46,551 nt of DNA from Chitinophagaceae bacterium (GTDB lineage: Bacteria; Bacteroidota; Bacteroidia; Cytophagales; Cytophagaceae), in assembly GCA_028288405.1 (NCBI GenBank), contig JAQBNS010000109.1, forward strand, positions 1 through 46,551, given 5' to 3'. Positions 9,118 through 17,282 of the stretch are shown here, one piece after another. The stretch's first letter is position 1, and every line of letters begins with the position of its first letter. The notes below the pieces were generated by a model. It was not told the origin of the DNA, did no database searches, and saw only the letters and a list, made by a program, of their open reading frames with translations. The position numbers and the translations under genes are program-made.

Positions 9118-9630
9118 ATGAAAAACATGTATACAAAGATCTCTTTCTGTTGCTTCTTTCTCTTGCTTACGTCTCTTGCCGTTCAGGCACAAGAACTTCA
9201 GGTTAAAAACACAAAGAATGGGAAAGTTCGTACATTAAAAGCGAACCAATCTTTTTCTTTCAAACTATCAGCAGATGATGAGTATAAAAAAGGGAAGATT
9301 CAATCGTTTACAGATACTTCATTGGTCATCTTTACACCAGAAGAAGATGATATACAACTGCGTGAAGTGAAGTTGAAAGAAATTTATGCCATTAGAAAAA
9401 TGAGTTGCCTGCATAAAGTAGGTTATGCTGCCGGAGCAGTATTGATTGTAGGAGGTGTGGGAACCATGCTGGAAGCACCGAGCATTGCCGGAGACGATGG
9501 CAGTGATTGGCTGGTAAGAGGGGCTGGACTAGTTGTTACAGCTATCGGAGTTGTGCCTTACTTGATTAAACCGAAGGAATTTGTGCAAGGAGTGAATGCG
9601 GAATATAAAATAGTGGTAAGTGGAAAGTAG
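9118..9630 (+). CDS. Exported small protein of unknown function
   Basis: A 170-aa protein with a signal peptide (MKNMYTKISFCCFFLLLTSL, cleavage probably after AVQA). A lysine-rich region with several beta-strands follows, then two hydrophobic segments near residues 104-123 and 137-153 (GYAAGAVLIVGGVGTML; GAGLVVTAIGVVPYLI), probably membrane-embedded. I do not recognise a named domain. It begins 46 bp after the ABC gene in the same direction and may be co-transcribed. Its last codons and TAG stop lie in a 7-bp repeat array (9616-9636). Confidence 0.75.
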   Translation: MKNMYTKISFCCFFLLLTSLAVQAQELQVKNTKNGKVRTLKANQSFSFKLSADDEYKKGKIQSFTDTSLVIFTPEEDDIQLREVKLKEIYAIRKMSCLHKVGYAAGAVLIVGGVGTMLEAPSIAGDDGSDWLVRGAGLVVTAIGVVPYLIKPKEFVQGVNAEYKIVVSGK

Positions 9631-9724
9631 TAAGTAACCAAACTTAGCAACTAAATAAAAAGACCTTGGTTTTATTACTAAGGTCTTTTTATTTGCAAGA
9701 ACTTACAACTTATCACTTACAACT
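9616..9724. repeat. Heptad-array inverted pair, locus 1
   Basis: The left arm (9616-9636) is three 7-bp units on the plus strand: GTAAGTG, GAAAGTA, GTAAGTA. The right arm (9701-9724) reads on the minus strand GTAAGTG, ATAAGTT and a partial third unit. The arms flank a conventional terminator hairpin. The TAG stop of the plus-strand gene (9628-9630) and the TAA stop of the minus-strand gene (9703-9705) both lie inside the arms. Confidence 0.75.
9653..9694. terminator. Bidirectional terminator between convergent genes
   Basis: A perfect 15-bp stem (9653-9667 with 9680-9694), 12-nt loop, core AAGACCTT/AAGGTCTT flanked by A- and T-runs, located between the ends of the plus-strand 170-aa gene and the minus-strand MORN gene. 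Confidence 0.85.
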
Positions 9725-10341
9725 TCTTTTTTAATCACTTTCCCTTTCGCATTATAATATATCCATTCGCCTACTTTTTCTTCTCCCTTATAATTTCCTT
9801 TTGCCTTCACTCTTCCTTTCTCGTCGTAATTCGTTGCGGGACCATCTTTTATTCCATCTGAATAAATCGCTTGAAACTCTATGATACCACTGGACCTATA
9901 AAATATAAATTCGCCAGAAGGTTGCCCGAAGCTGTAATGTCCTTTGTTTTGAATGATACCATTTTCATAGTAAGTGATCCAAAGTCCCTCGTATACTCCG
10001 TCCTTAAAAACACCTTTTCTTTTCACTTGGCCATTGGTATAGTATTCCCAGGTACTGTCTTCCTGCATACCCGATTTCCAATGTTCTACCGTTTGCAAAG
10101 ATCCTTCAAAACCGTAAGTCTTAATGATACCGTCTCGCTTACCCTTTTCGTAATGCTCCTCGGCATTGATTTTACCATTCGGATAAAACAATTTCCATGT
10201 ACCCGTTTTCTTTCCACTTGTATCAAGCATTCCTTCTTCTTTCAATTCTCCTGTATCATAGAAGGATTGCTTTAACTGGCCATTGCAAAGATTTACGATG
10301 GTTATTAAAAAGATAACAAGGATTATTTTTTTACTCTTCAT
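9703..10341 (-). CDS. Small MORN-type (MORN_2/YwqK-like) repeat protein
   Basis: A 212-aa protein from the ATG at 10341, which provides a signal peptide (MKSKKIILVIFLITIVNLCNG). A longer frame to 10419 would overlap the next gene heavily and lacks a signal. The mature part is about eight 23-24-aa repeats of the form Y-Y-x-N-G-x(5)-G-x-Y-x(2)-G-x(3)-G-x-W, as in MORN_2 proteins. Such proteins are often labelled YwqK antitoxin; with a signal peptide and no toxin gene nearby, an extracytoplasmic scaffold is more plausible. The start overlaps the stop of the upstream 685-aa paralogue by 11 bp. The last codons (VVSDKL) are encoded by a heptad array. Confidence 0.85.
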   Translation of the reverse strand: MKSKKIILVIFLITIVNLCNGQLKQSFYDTGELKEEGMLDTSGKKTGTWKLFYPNGKINAEEHYEKGKRDGIIKTYGFEGSLQTVEHWKSGMQEDSTWEYYTNGQVKRKGVFKDGVYEGLWITYYENGIIQNKGHYSFGQPSGEFIFYRSSGIIEFQAIYSDGIKDGPATNYDEKGRVKAKGNYKGEEKVGEWIYYNAKGKVIKKEVVSDKL

Positions 10342-12388
10342 CAAACCGTTCTGTGTGTGTAAACTCCCCTTCCATGTAATACTTCCATTCTCCCACCAAT
10401 TCATCGTTCTCGTAAACACCTTCCGCTTCCAGGTTTCCTAAATCAGAATAGTACTTCCATATACCCGTGCGTTGTCCATTTAACATGGCTCCGTCTCCTG
10501 ATGGTTTGCCGTTAGGATAGAAATACTTCCATTTCCCTTCGGGATTTCCATCTTTGAAGTTCCCTATTACAGATACCGTGCCATTGTCGTAATAGCTCTT
10601 TAAGTTGCCGGTACCCGCTTTGAACGTGCCTTTCAGAAGCTGTTTGCCATTTTTATCGGAAAGCGGACCTACGTCCATCAATCTTCCTTTGACATACGTT
10701 TCTTCACTCATCAGTACACCGGTATCCCAGTAATTTTTCCATTTGCCTTCTTCCGTTCCATCTACATAATTGCCTTCTGATTCTACTCGTCCGGAAGGAT
10801 AATATTCTTTCCATAGACCTTCTTCTTCACCCATTATGTAAGAACCTTCTTGTTTGACTTTACCATTGTCGTGGTAGACTTTCCATGGACCGTGTTCAAA
10901 TCCTTTTACAAACAAACCTTCCATAAAAGGCTTGCCATTTTCGTAATAGCTTTTCCAAATACCTACCTTGATGCCGCTTTCATATACACCAATCGAAGCC
11001 AGTTTACCATTTTCATGATATTCTTTCCATTCACCTTCCTGTATGCCATGTACGAAAAGTCCTTCAGCTGCTAAGGTATCCGTGTTATAATATTCATTCC
11101 AGTATCCTTCACGTTTGTTGGAGCGGAAATAGCCTTCGCTTAAAATAGCTCCATTTTCATGGTACTCGATCCAAAGACTATCCATTACACCACGTGTATA
11201 AAAGCCTAATGTTTCAAATGTACCGTCCGGATAAAACTCTTTGTATAAACTATCTTCTTTTCCGGCCACGTAATAAGTAAGCGCAGCGACCTTTCCGTTG
11301 TCATGAAATTCCGTCAACAATCCTTCTTCCTGTCCGTTCTTAAATTGAACAGTGGCTTTTACTTTACCATTTTCATAGTAACTTTTTGATTCACCGTTTT
11401 CCAGTCCATTGGTATAATTAATCTCAATGCTTTTTGTGCCTGAAGGATAATAATAGAGACGCAAGCCATTCCCTCCCTTCAAGGTACCAGCAACCAGAGG
11501 TTTTCCCGTGATGTCAAAATAATTATTCACCTCCATTAAAATACCTTGCTTCCAGACTTCTGTATCACGAGGTTTTCCGTTATCGTAGTTGTAGATCCAA
11601 TCTCCATTCATTTTACCATTTTCATAAGAACCACTGGAAAACAAAACACCATTCTTATAATACTCCGACCATTTACCATTTTGTATCCCTTTTGCGTAAT
11701 TGCCTTTTACAAGTTCAGCGCCATTCGACAACCACTGTAACCACTCACCATCTGGAAGACCGTCGTTATAAGCTGTTTTCAATTTCGGTTTACCATTCTT
11801 AAAAAAAGTCTGATAGATTCCCTGCTCTTTGCCATTTTTATACGCCGCGTTGAATGCGATCTGTCCGCTTCTGTAGTACTCTTTCCATTCGCCTTCCTTC
11901 TTATCGTTTTTCCAATTGCCGTCAATCTTGATTTTACCGTCAGGATAAAATTCCTTCCAGCCGCCTTCTTTCAGATCGTTAGTATAAATTGCATCCAATG
12001 AAAGTTGAGCATTGGGATAAAACTCTTTCCAGCTTCCGTTTTTCTTACCCGTTTTAAAATTACCTATTACACGTTGAGAACCGTCTTCGTAGTATTCTTT
12101 CCATTCTCCTTCTTCCTCCCCGCTTACGTATGTTCCGGTTGATGCTATTTTTTGATTGGAAAAATACGCCGTTGCTTTACCATTCAACAATCCCTTGCTG
12201 TATTCTTCTTCAGCGGATAATGTACCCATTACATCGTAGAATTTCCAAAGACCAGTCTTTTGTCCGTCCGTTAAAGCCCCTTCTCCTTTCACTTTTTCAG
12301 TGCCCGGATAATACTCTTTTGAAACCTGTGACCAGGAAAGAGAAAAAGTTGTTACAACTAGCAACAGGGTAAGCAGGTGTTTTGTCAT
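10331..12388 (-). CDS. Large exported MORN-type repeat protein (about 25 repeats)
   Basis: A 685-aa protein starting at the ATG at 12388 (MTKHLLTLLLVVTTFSLSWS signal peptide; an ATG at 12409 would add seven residues before it). The whole mature chain consists of about 25 repeats of roughly 24 aa, with consensus Y-Y-x-[DN]-G-K-x(4)-G-x-Y-x-x-G-x-x-[ED]-G-x-W-K-E-Y. Two positions near residues 285 and 570 have about 20-residue insertions beginning with a lost repeat end (sharing K-P-L-V/K-Q-L-L, G-T-x-K-x-G). This predicts one elongated beta-solenoid in the periplasm or on the surface. No catalytic domain or sorting domain is visible. Likely co-translated with the smaller MORN gene that overlaps its stop. 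Confidence 0.87.
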   Translation of the reverse strand: MTKHLLTLLLVVTTFSLSWSQVSKEYYPGTEKVKGEGALTDGQKTGLWKFYDVMGTLSAEEEYSKGLLNGKATAYFSNQKIASTGTYVSGEEEGEWKEYYEDGSQRVIGNFKTGKKNGSWKEFYPNAQLSLDAIYTNDLKEGGWKEFYPDGKIKIDGNWKNDKKEGEWKEYYRSGQIAFNAAYKNGKEQGIYQTFFKNGKPKLKTAYNDGLPDGEWLQWLSNGAELVKGNYAKGIQNGKWSEYYKNGVLFSSGSYENGKMNGDWIYNYDNGKPRDTEVWKQGILMEVNNYFDITGKPLVAGTLKGGNGLRLYYYPSGTKSIEINYTNGLENGESKSYYENGKVKATVQFKNGQEEGLLTEFHDNGKVAALTYYVAGKEDSLYKEFYPDGTFETLGFYTRGVMDSLWIEYHENGAILSEGYFRSNKREGYWNEYYNTDTLAAEGLFVHGIQEGEWKEYHENGKLASIGVYESGIKVGIWKSYYENGKPFMEGLFVKGFEHGPWKVYHDNGKVKQEGSYIMGEEEGLWKEYYPSGRVESEGNYVDGTEEGKWKNYWDTGVLMSEETYVKGRLMDVGPLSDKNGKQLLKGTFKAGTGNLKSYYDNGTVSVIGNFKDGNPEGKWKYFYPNGKPSGDGAMLNGQRTGIWKYYSDLGNLEAEGVYENDELVGEWKYYMEGEFTHTERFDEE

Positions 12389-12516
12389 AAGAATAGGTCT
12401 GAAAAGCATACAATAGTTTATTCAATATACTAAATGCCGGGTTGGATAACAAAATTTATGGATGGGATGTGGTGAAATCAAAATCTCTCTTTACTTTAGT
12501 GTCAGAATATTTTTTT

Positions 12517-13359
12517 ATGAAAAAGCCTACTCATTTTTTTGATGAGAGAGGAGGCCGGTTCTGTTCTATCTTTATCCTGTGCTTCTTTTCTATTTGTATT
12601 TCTTGTTATGCGCAAAAAGAATCTCCGCCTGGTGCTTCATCCAATGGCATGGCTGCAGCAGTATGTGCATTGTCCGATGCCGATCATAGCCGGCAAGCAG
12701 TTGCCAACAGTGCCTTTGCAGCATACACGTCTATTTCATCCAACTATAAGAATTATTATTTACTGCCCGAGCTCTATACTTCTTCTGTGGTTCTTCTTAT
12801 CCCCTATAAAAAACTATGTCTGGGTGGATACGCCGAACGTTTTGGACCGAGTCATTACAAAGAGTTACGAATGGGGCTGAGCGTTGCTCATCGCATCGGT
12901 CATACTGCATTAGGTTTGCGTATCAATTGGGAACAATTGGCTATTGAAGGATTCCCCACGCAGCAAGCCTTTACCGGAGAACTTGGAGGAATAGTGGCGT
13001 TAACCCCACGGTTAAACTTCGGAGGAAACCTCTATAACTTTACCCTTTCTTCTTTCGAACATCAGCCTTTGCCTGTGATTTTAAAATGCGGACTGAGTGG
13101 ACAACTGTTGAAGGAACTTACACTTTGTGTTGAAGCAGAAAAAAACACCAACGCACCGTTGCTTGTTAAATGGGGTGCACAATACCAGATTGCTCCTCCC
13201 GTAAAATTGTTATTGGGTTTTCGCCACCCAACAAACAGTTTGCACGCCGGTATAGCCATTGCTTATCGCAATATTCACACAAACTATAGTCTTTCCTGGG
13301 ACTTTCGTTTGGGATTGAGTCAGGAGTTTTCGCTAGCGATTACTTTGAAGAAAAGTTAG
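12517..13359 (+). CDS. PorV/PorQ-like outer-membrane beta-barrel protein (tentative)
   Basis: A 280-aa protein from the ATG at 12517 (MKKPTHFFDERGGRF). The upstream ATG at 12442 lacks any signal-peptide logic. A hydrophobic export segment ends around SCYAQ. The early motif S-N-G-M-A-A-A-V-C-A-L-S-D-A with a downstream N-x-A is reminiscent of the start of PorV/PorQ/FadL-like barrels (GMGxAxVALxD...NPA). The rest consists of alternating beta-strands rich in G, Y and L (LGLRINW, LTPRLNFGGNLY, LLLGFRHPTNSLHAGIAIAY), ending in LGLSQEFSLAITLKK as in outer-membrane barrels. It directly precedes the helix-hairpin-helix barrel protein. The family assignment is inference. Confidence 0.65.
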   Translation: MKKPTHFFDERGGRFCSIFILCFFSICISCYAQKESPPGASSNGMAAAVCALSDADHSRQAVANSAFAAYTSISSNYKNYYLLPELYTSSVVLLIPYKKLCLGGYAERFGPSHYKELRMGLSVAHRIGHTALGLRINWEQLAIEGFPTQQAFTGELGGIVALTPRLNFGGNLYNFTLSSFEHQPLPVILKCGLSGQLLKELTLCVEAEKNTNAPLLVKWGAQYQIAPPVKLLLGFRHPTNSLHAGIAIAYRNIHTNYSLSWDFRLGLSQEFSLAITLKKS

Positions 13360-13434
13360 TTGTTAGTTAGTCCCCGCAGGGTCCTCTTCGAGAGACCCTG
13401 CGGGGACTAAGTTGTTAGTTGTTAGTTGTTAGTT
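13355..13434 (+). repeat. Heptad array interrupted by a GC-rich hairpin, locus 2
   Basis: Two GTTAGTT units (13355-13368), the first containing the TAG stop of the preceding gene, are followed by a hairpin with perfect 17-bp arms (13367-13383 and 13394-13410, core CCCCGCAGGGTC) and then three more GTTAGTT units (13414-13434). Both array parts have the same orientation, so the hairpin looks inserted into one tandem array. The GC content of the hairpin is far above the surroundings. Confidence 0.8.
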
Positions 13435-13459
13435 GCAAAACTATTTTTTTATTTTTTAT

Positions 13460-15466
13460 ATGAGATTAATCATTTTGTATTTCTCATTTTTCTGTTCAAT
13501 TGTTTATGGGCAAACAGAGCTTCCGGAAAACAATGTACTTTCAGAAGAAGCTCCTGAAGAGGCCCAGGTTTACCAGGCAGAAGAACGTGCTCAGTTTGTA
13601 AACAAAACTAATCTCAATAAAGCAGATGCCGTAGAATTGTCGGCAACGGGTCTGTTAAACAAACAACAGGTACAAGACATCCTTCATCATCGTGCCTTGT
13701 TTGGGAAATTCATGTCGATCTATGAATTGCAAAGCATCCCTTCACTATCAAGGGACACCTTAAATCTGCTGTCCAATGTTCTGGAAGTGCCTGAAGCATT
13801 AACCAATCATCATTCCTTAAAATCCATTTTAGAAGAAGGTTCGCATTATAGTTTGATGCGATGGACAAGAAAACTGGAACAGAGCAGAGGCTATCAAACA
13901 GACAGTAAAGGCAACAGAGCGTATAACGGATCAGATTATAATTTACTTTATCGTTTTCGTTCTTCTTTTTCCACTATTTACCAATTGGGATTATCCTTAG
14001 AAAAAGATGCCGGAGAAACCATCCAATGGTCACGCTCTTCACGACAATATGGATTTGACTTTACTTCCGGTTATTTGATTTTACATCCTAAAAAAATAAT
14101 CAGTCAAATCGCATTGGGAGATTTTCATTTTCGAAGTGGCCATGGTCTTGTATTTGGAGGGAATTTTTTCTTCAGCAAAAATCCCGAATACTGGCAAGGC
14201 AGCTGGCAATTGGGAACAGGCTTCAGGCCTCATAGTTCTTCTGCCGAGTATGGCTTTTATAGAGGAGCAGGAGTAAAATTTCAGCATCAAACTATAGAAG
14301 GCAGCTGGTTCTATTCCTATACTCCTCAAGACGGTACTTTGCAATCGGATGGTACGATCAGTGCACTCAATACAGGTGGGTTGCACAGAACGGATTCCGA
14401 ATTGACTAAAAGATACAATACACACCTTCAGCAAACCGGTGGAAATATCTGTTATACGACATCTAACAATCGATGGAAAACAGGCGTTGAATACTTAACT
14501 ACACAATTTGAACAGGCGTTGATTGCTTCAGATACCTATTATCATAAAAATACTTTTCAAGGAAAAAATCATCATATCGGTGGAGCATTTATACAATACC
14601 ATTATTCTGCCGGAATGATTTTCGCTGAAGCGGCTTTATCTTCTGCAAATGGGAAAGCCATTTATGGTGGCATCATTCACAATCTCTCTCGTCAAAACAC
14701 ATGGATCATGCAATGCTGGTCTTCCAATGTTTCATTCAAAAGTTTTCAAGGTAACATCCCCAGCTACAGCAGCAATATTGCGAATGAAACCGGAATCTAT
14801 CAGGCGATCACTTTATCCGTTTCCTCTAAAATAAAATGCTCCGCAGGATTTAGCGTGTTTACAAATCCTTCTCCCGCTTACAATAAAAAAGGGCCAACGT
14901 ATGGCAGCGAGTGGATTGCTCGCGTGACTTACCAACTGAAGAAGAAAACAATCGCCTTCTTACAATTTCGTTGGAGAGCCAATGAAGAAAATTTCAAAAC
15001 GGACAGCAGTCGTTACTCGCAATTACTTCCCTTAACACGTTATTACATTACAGCAGATTTATACCACAAAGAAAATTTAATCTGGGGATTTCACAGTCGT
15101 GTGCAATGGTCAAATTTCGAATTCCCAATAAAAGAAAAAGGATATTGCATCAGCCAAAGTATAAACTACCGTTGGTCGCCTTTTCAATGCACCGCACAAA
15201 TCAGCGTATTTGAAACCGCTTCCTGGGACAGCCGTCTCTATGCCTATGAGCCCGATCTTCCCATGGCTTTCAGCATACCCGCTTTATCGGGAAAAGGAGT
15301 ACGTCTTTGCGTGACCCTTACGGCAAAAGTATGGGGCAAAAATGAAATTTCGTTCAAAGCCACTCGCATAAAATACAGTGGGCAGAAGACCATCGGCAGC
15401 GGTTATGATGAAGTGCAGGGGAATGAGCAGTGGGAGATTAAGGGGCAGATCAGGATATTTTTATAA
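13460..15466 (+). CDS. Helix-hairpin-helix outer-membrane protein (ComEA-like HhH plus beta-barrel)
   Basis: A 668-aa protein from the ATG at 13460, which places a signal peptide first (MRLIILYFSFFCSIVYGQ). An acidic linker precedes a ComEA-type helix-hairpin-helix region at about residues 50-110 (NKTNLNKADAVELSATGLL, then IYELQSIPSLSRDTLNLL). The remaining 550 residues are beta-rich with aromatic girdle patterns and a C-terminal strand ending IKGQIRIFL, as expected for an outer-membrane barrel. HhH motifs bind DNA backbone non-specifically. This architecture recurs in Bacteroidota without a proven function; a role in handling DNA at the envelope is a guess. It follows the PorV-like gene by about 100 bp. 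Confidence 0.75.
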   Translation: MRLIILYFSFFCSIVYGQTELPENNVLSEEAPEEAQVYQAEERAQFVNKTNLNKADAVELSATGLLNKQQVQDILHHRALFGKFMSIYELQSIPSLSRDTLNLLSNVLEVPEALTNHHSLKSILEEGSHYSLMRWTRKLEQSRGYQTDSKGNRAYNGSDYNLLYRFRSSFSTIYQLGLSLEKDAGETIQWSRSSRQYGFDFTSGYLILHPKKIISQIALGDFHFRSGHGLVFGGNFFFSKNPEYWQGSWQLGTGFRPHSSSAEYGFYRGAGVKFQHQTIEGSWFYSYTPQDGTLQSDGTISALNTGGLHRTDSELTKRYNTHLQQTGGNICYTTSNNRWKTGVEYLTTQFEQALIASDTYYHKNTFQGKNHHIGGAFIQYHYSAGMIFAEAALSSANGKAIYGGIIHNLSRQNTWIMQCWSSNVSFKSFQGNIPSYSSNIANETGIYQAITLSVSSKIKCSAGFSVFTNPSPAYNKKGPTYGSEWIARVTYQLKKKTIAFLQFRWRANEENFKTDSSRYSQLLPLTRYYITADLYHKENLIWGFHSRVQWSNFEFPIKEKGYCISQSINYRWSPFQCTAQISVFETASWDSRLYAYEPDLPMAFSIPALSGKGVRLCVTLTAKVWGKNEISFKATRIKYSGQKTIGSGYDEVQGNEQWEIKGQIRIFL

Positions 15467-15471
15467 GGGAA

Positions 15472-15538
15472 GAGCGAGGAGGTACGAGCCAGGAGCTAGG
15501 AGAAAAGGAATCGTACCTCCTCGCTCCTCGCTCGTCCC
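15472..15538. repeat. Heptad-array inverted pair, locus 3 (GAGCGAG type)
   Basis: Starting 6 nt after the stop of the HhH gene are the 7-bp units GAGCGAG, GAGGTAC, GAGCCAG and GAGCTAG (15472-15499). The opposite arm (15511-15538) reads on the minus strand as GAGCGAG, GAGCGAG, GAGGTAC. Fifteen bp pair perfectly (15473-15487 with 15511-15525), so a transcript could fold into a hairpin. It precedes the dnaJ-like gene. Confidence 0.75.
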
Positions 15539-15573
15539 TTTTTAATTTTACCACTATTGCTTAACTTTACCCC

Positions 15574-16116
15574 ATGTCCAGCTACTACGACATCTTGTGT
15601 GTTCCCCAGTATGCTACGGAAGAAGAAATACGTAAAGCTTACCGCAAACAAGCTTTACAATTTCATCCGGACCGCAATCAATCTGCTGATGCTACGGCTC
15701 GCTTTTTAATGATTCTGCAAGCCTATGAAGTCTTGTCCGATAAAAACAAACGTTTTCTTTACGATCATAAATTAGGAGAATACTCTGTGGGTGTTTACGA
15801 CATACCGGATTACGAAACATGGAAAGCACAAAAGGCAGAAGAACGAAGAGTTGAAGAACAGCAAGCCCGTGAAAAAGCGGAGCAATTGCAAAAAGAATTT
15901 CGTGATCATCCTTATTATCGTTTTAAAAAAGCAAGTGTCTACTTCAAAAGTTTTTCAGGTATAGTTATTGGCTTATCTTTTCTTCTTTTATCCTTTTATC
16001 TTGTATTTATTACACACGTCATTGTGTTTTTTGTGGTATTGCCTTTCATTTGCGCAGGTTTTCTTCTCACCTATTTTTCTTATGCTTGGTTAAGCGAGAA
16101 AAAAAAGTTATTTTGA
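15574..16116 (+). CDS. J-domain (DnaJ-like) membrane protein
   Basis: A 180-aa protein with a complete N-terminal J domain (residues about 3-68): YYDILCVPQYATEEEIRKAY, the essential HPD at 31-33, and the helix-4 region LYDHKLGEY. A charged coiled segment follows (about 85-112, KAQKAEERRVEEQQAREKA). The C-terminus has two hydrophobic membrane helices (about 128-147 and 150-172). There is no Gly/Phe or zinc-finger region, so it is a class C co-chaperone, likely recruiting DnaK to the cytoplasmic membrane face. The radical SAM gene follows after 21 bp, suggesting a shared transcript. Confidence 0.88.
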   Translation: MSSYYDILCVPQYATEEEIRKAYRKQALQFHPDRNQSADATARFLMILQAYEVLSDKNKRFLYDHKLGEYSVGVYDIPDYETWKAQKAEERRVEEQQAREKAEQLQKEFRDHPYYRFKKASVYFKSFSGIVIGLSFLLLSFYLVFITHVIVFFVVLPFICAGFLLTYFSYAWLSEKKKLF

Positions 16117-16137
16117 AGTATACCATCCACTACTCCT

Positions 16138-17181
16138 ATGGCAACCTGGAAAGGGCGCGCATCACAGAGTAATCCAGATAGTAAATTCAGCGCTCTTCAA
16201 TACGAAAGAACAAATGAGTTTCTACCTTCCGATGAAGAGATACCGGCCCCCAAACGAACGATCTTCTTAGAAACACCAAAAAAAATAATGAATCCGGTTG
16301 CCGCGGAGGATTTAGGTTCTTGGTCTCTTAATCCTTATCAAGGCTGTGAACATGGCTGCATGTATTGTTATGCACGTCCTACTCATGAATACTGGGGTTT
16401 TGGAGCAGGTTTGGATTTTGAAACCAAACTGGTCGTTAAGAAAAACGCTCCTGAATTATTGAGGCAACAGTTGAGTAAACCTACACATAAAGTTGGTTCT
16501 ACCATGCTGGCCGGCAATACAGACTGTTATCAACCCATCGAACGTGAATATAAAATCACACGTGAGTTGCTGAAAGTTTTTTTAGAATTCAAACATCCCG
16601 TAGACATCATCACCAAAAATCACCTGGTGTTGCGTGACCTGGATATTCTATCAGAACTGGGCAAGCAAAGACTCACACGCGTAACCCTTTCCATCAACTC
16701 CTTAAATGAAGAAGTCAGGCGCAGACTGGAACCAAGAACAGCTACGGCAAAACAACGCTTAAAATGTTTGGAAGAATTAAGCAAAGCTGGTGTTCCCTGC
16801 GGAACAATGATTGGTCCTGTGATACCAGGCATCAACCATACGGAAATACCTGAAATCTTAAAACAATCTGCGGCCCACGGAGCATCTTACGCGCATTATA
16901 ATATTGTACGACTTGCAGGACCATTGGGAGAATTATTCAGCGAATGGCTGGAGGCCAATTATCCGGACCGCAAAGACAAAGTGATGCATCAGATCGCGGA
17001 ATGTCATGGAGGGAAAATTAACGACAGTCGCAGCGGTGTACGCATGAGTGGAGAGGGAGCTATGGCACAGGCTATTTCACAGTTATTTAAAATTTCCCAT
17101 AAGAAATACTTCAAAGACAAAGTGTCTCCAAAAAATGACTATACACTTTACTCACACAACGGGCAACTCAAACTTTTTTAA
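16138..17181 (+). CDS. PA0069-family radical SAM protein
   Basis: A 347-aa cytoplasmic iron-sulfur enzyme. The radical SAM cluster motif C-x3-C-x2-C is at C70, C74 and C77 in NPYQGCEHGCMYCYARP. Further family features are the upstream AEDLGSWSLNPYQGC context and the downstream GNTDCYQPIEREYKITRELL and MIGPVIPGIN segments, characteristic of the PA0069/Rv2578c group related to spore photoproduct lyase. Its reaction is not known to me; relatives of the group are sometimes discussed with DNA repair, which I cannot support here. It follows the J-domain gene closely. Confidence 0.88.
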   Translation: MATWKGRASQSNPDSKFSALQYERTNEFLPSDEEIPAPKRTIFLETPKKIMNPVAAEDLGSWSLNPYQGCEHGCMYCYARPTHEYWGFGAGLDFETKLVVKKNAPELLRQQLSKPTHKVGSTMLAGNTDCYQPIEREYKITRELLKVFLEFKHPVDIITKNHLVLRDLDILSELGKQRLTRVTLSINSLNEEVRRRLEPRTATAKQRLKCLEELSKAGVPCGTMIGPVIPGINHTEIPEILKQSAAHGASYAHYNIVRLAGPLGELFSEWLEANYPDRKDKVMHQIAECHGGKINDSRSGVRMSGEGAMAQAISQLFKISHKKYFKDKVSPKNDYTLYSHNGQLKLF

Positions 17182-17282
17182 GTATCTTTAACCTATGATT
17201 ATAAAAATGATTGGAATGATTCACCTGATTTTTTATGGCCAAAAAGCATCATATTGATTAATGATTATCATTGACAAAGCTC

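Noticed and set aside
10342..10419. N-terminal extension of the small MORN protein
   Set aside because: It lies entirely in the 3' coding region of the upstream gene and removes the signal peptide from the N-terminus.
9703..12388. YwqK-type antitoxin / toxin-antitoxin module
   Set aside because: Both MORN-type proteins have signal peptides, there is no toxin-like gene, and MORN_2 repeats alone do not indicate an antitoxin.
16138..17181. True spore photoproduct lyase
   Set aside because: The motifs match the PA0069/Rv2578c radical SAM group, and the organism shows no sign of sporulation; DNA photoproduct repair cannot be claimed.
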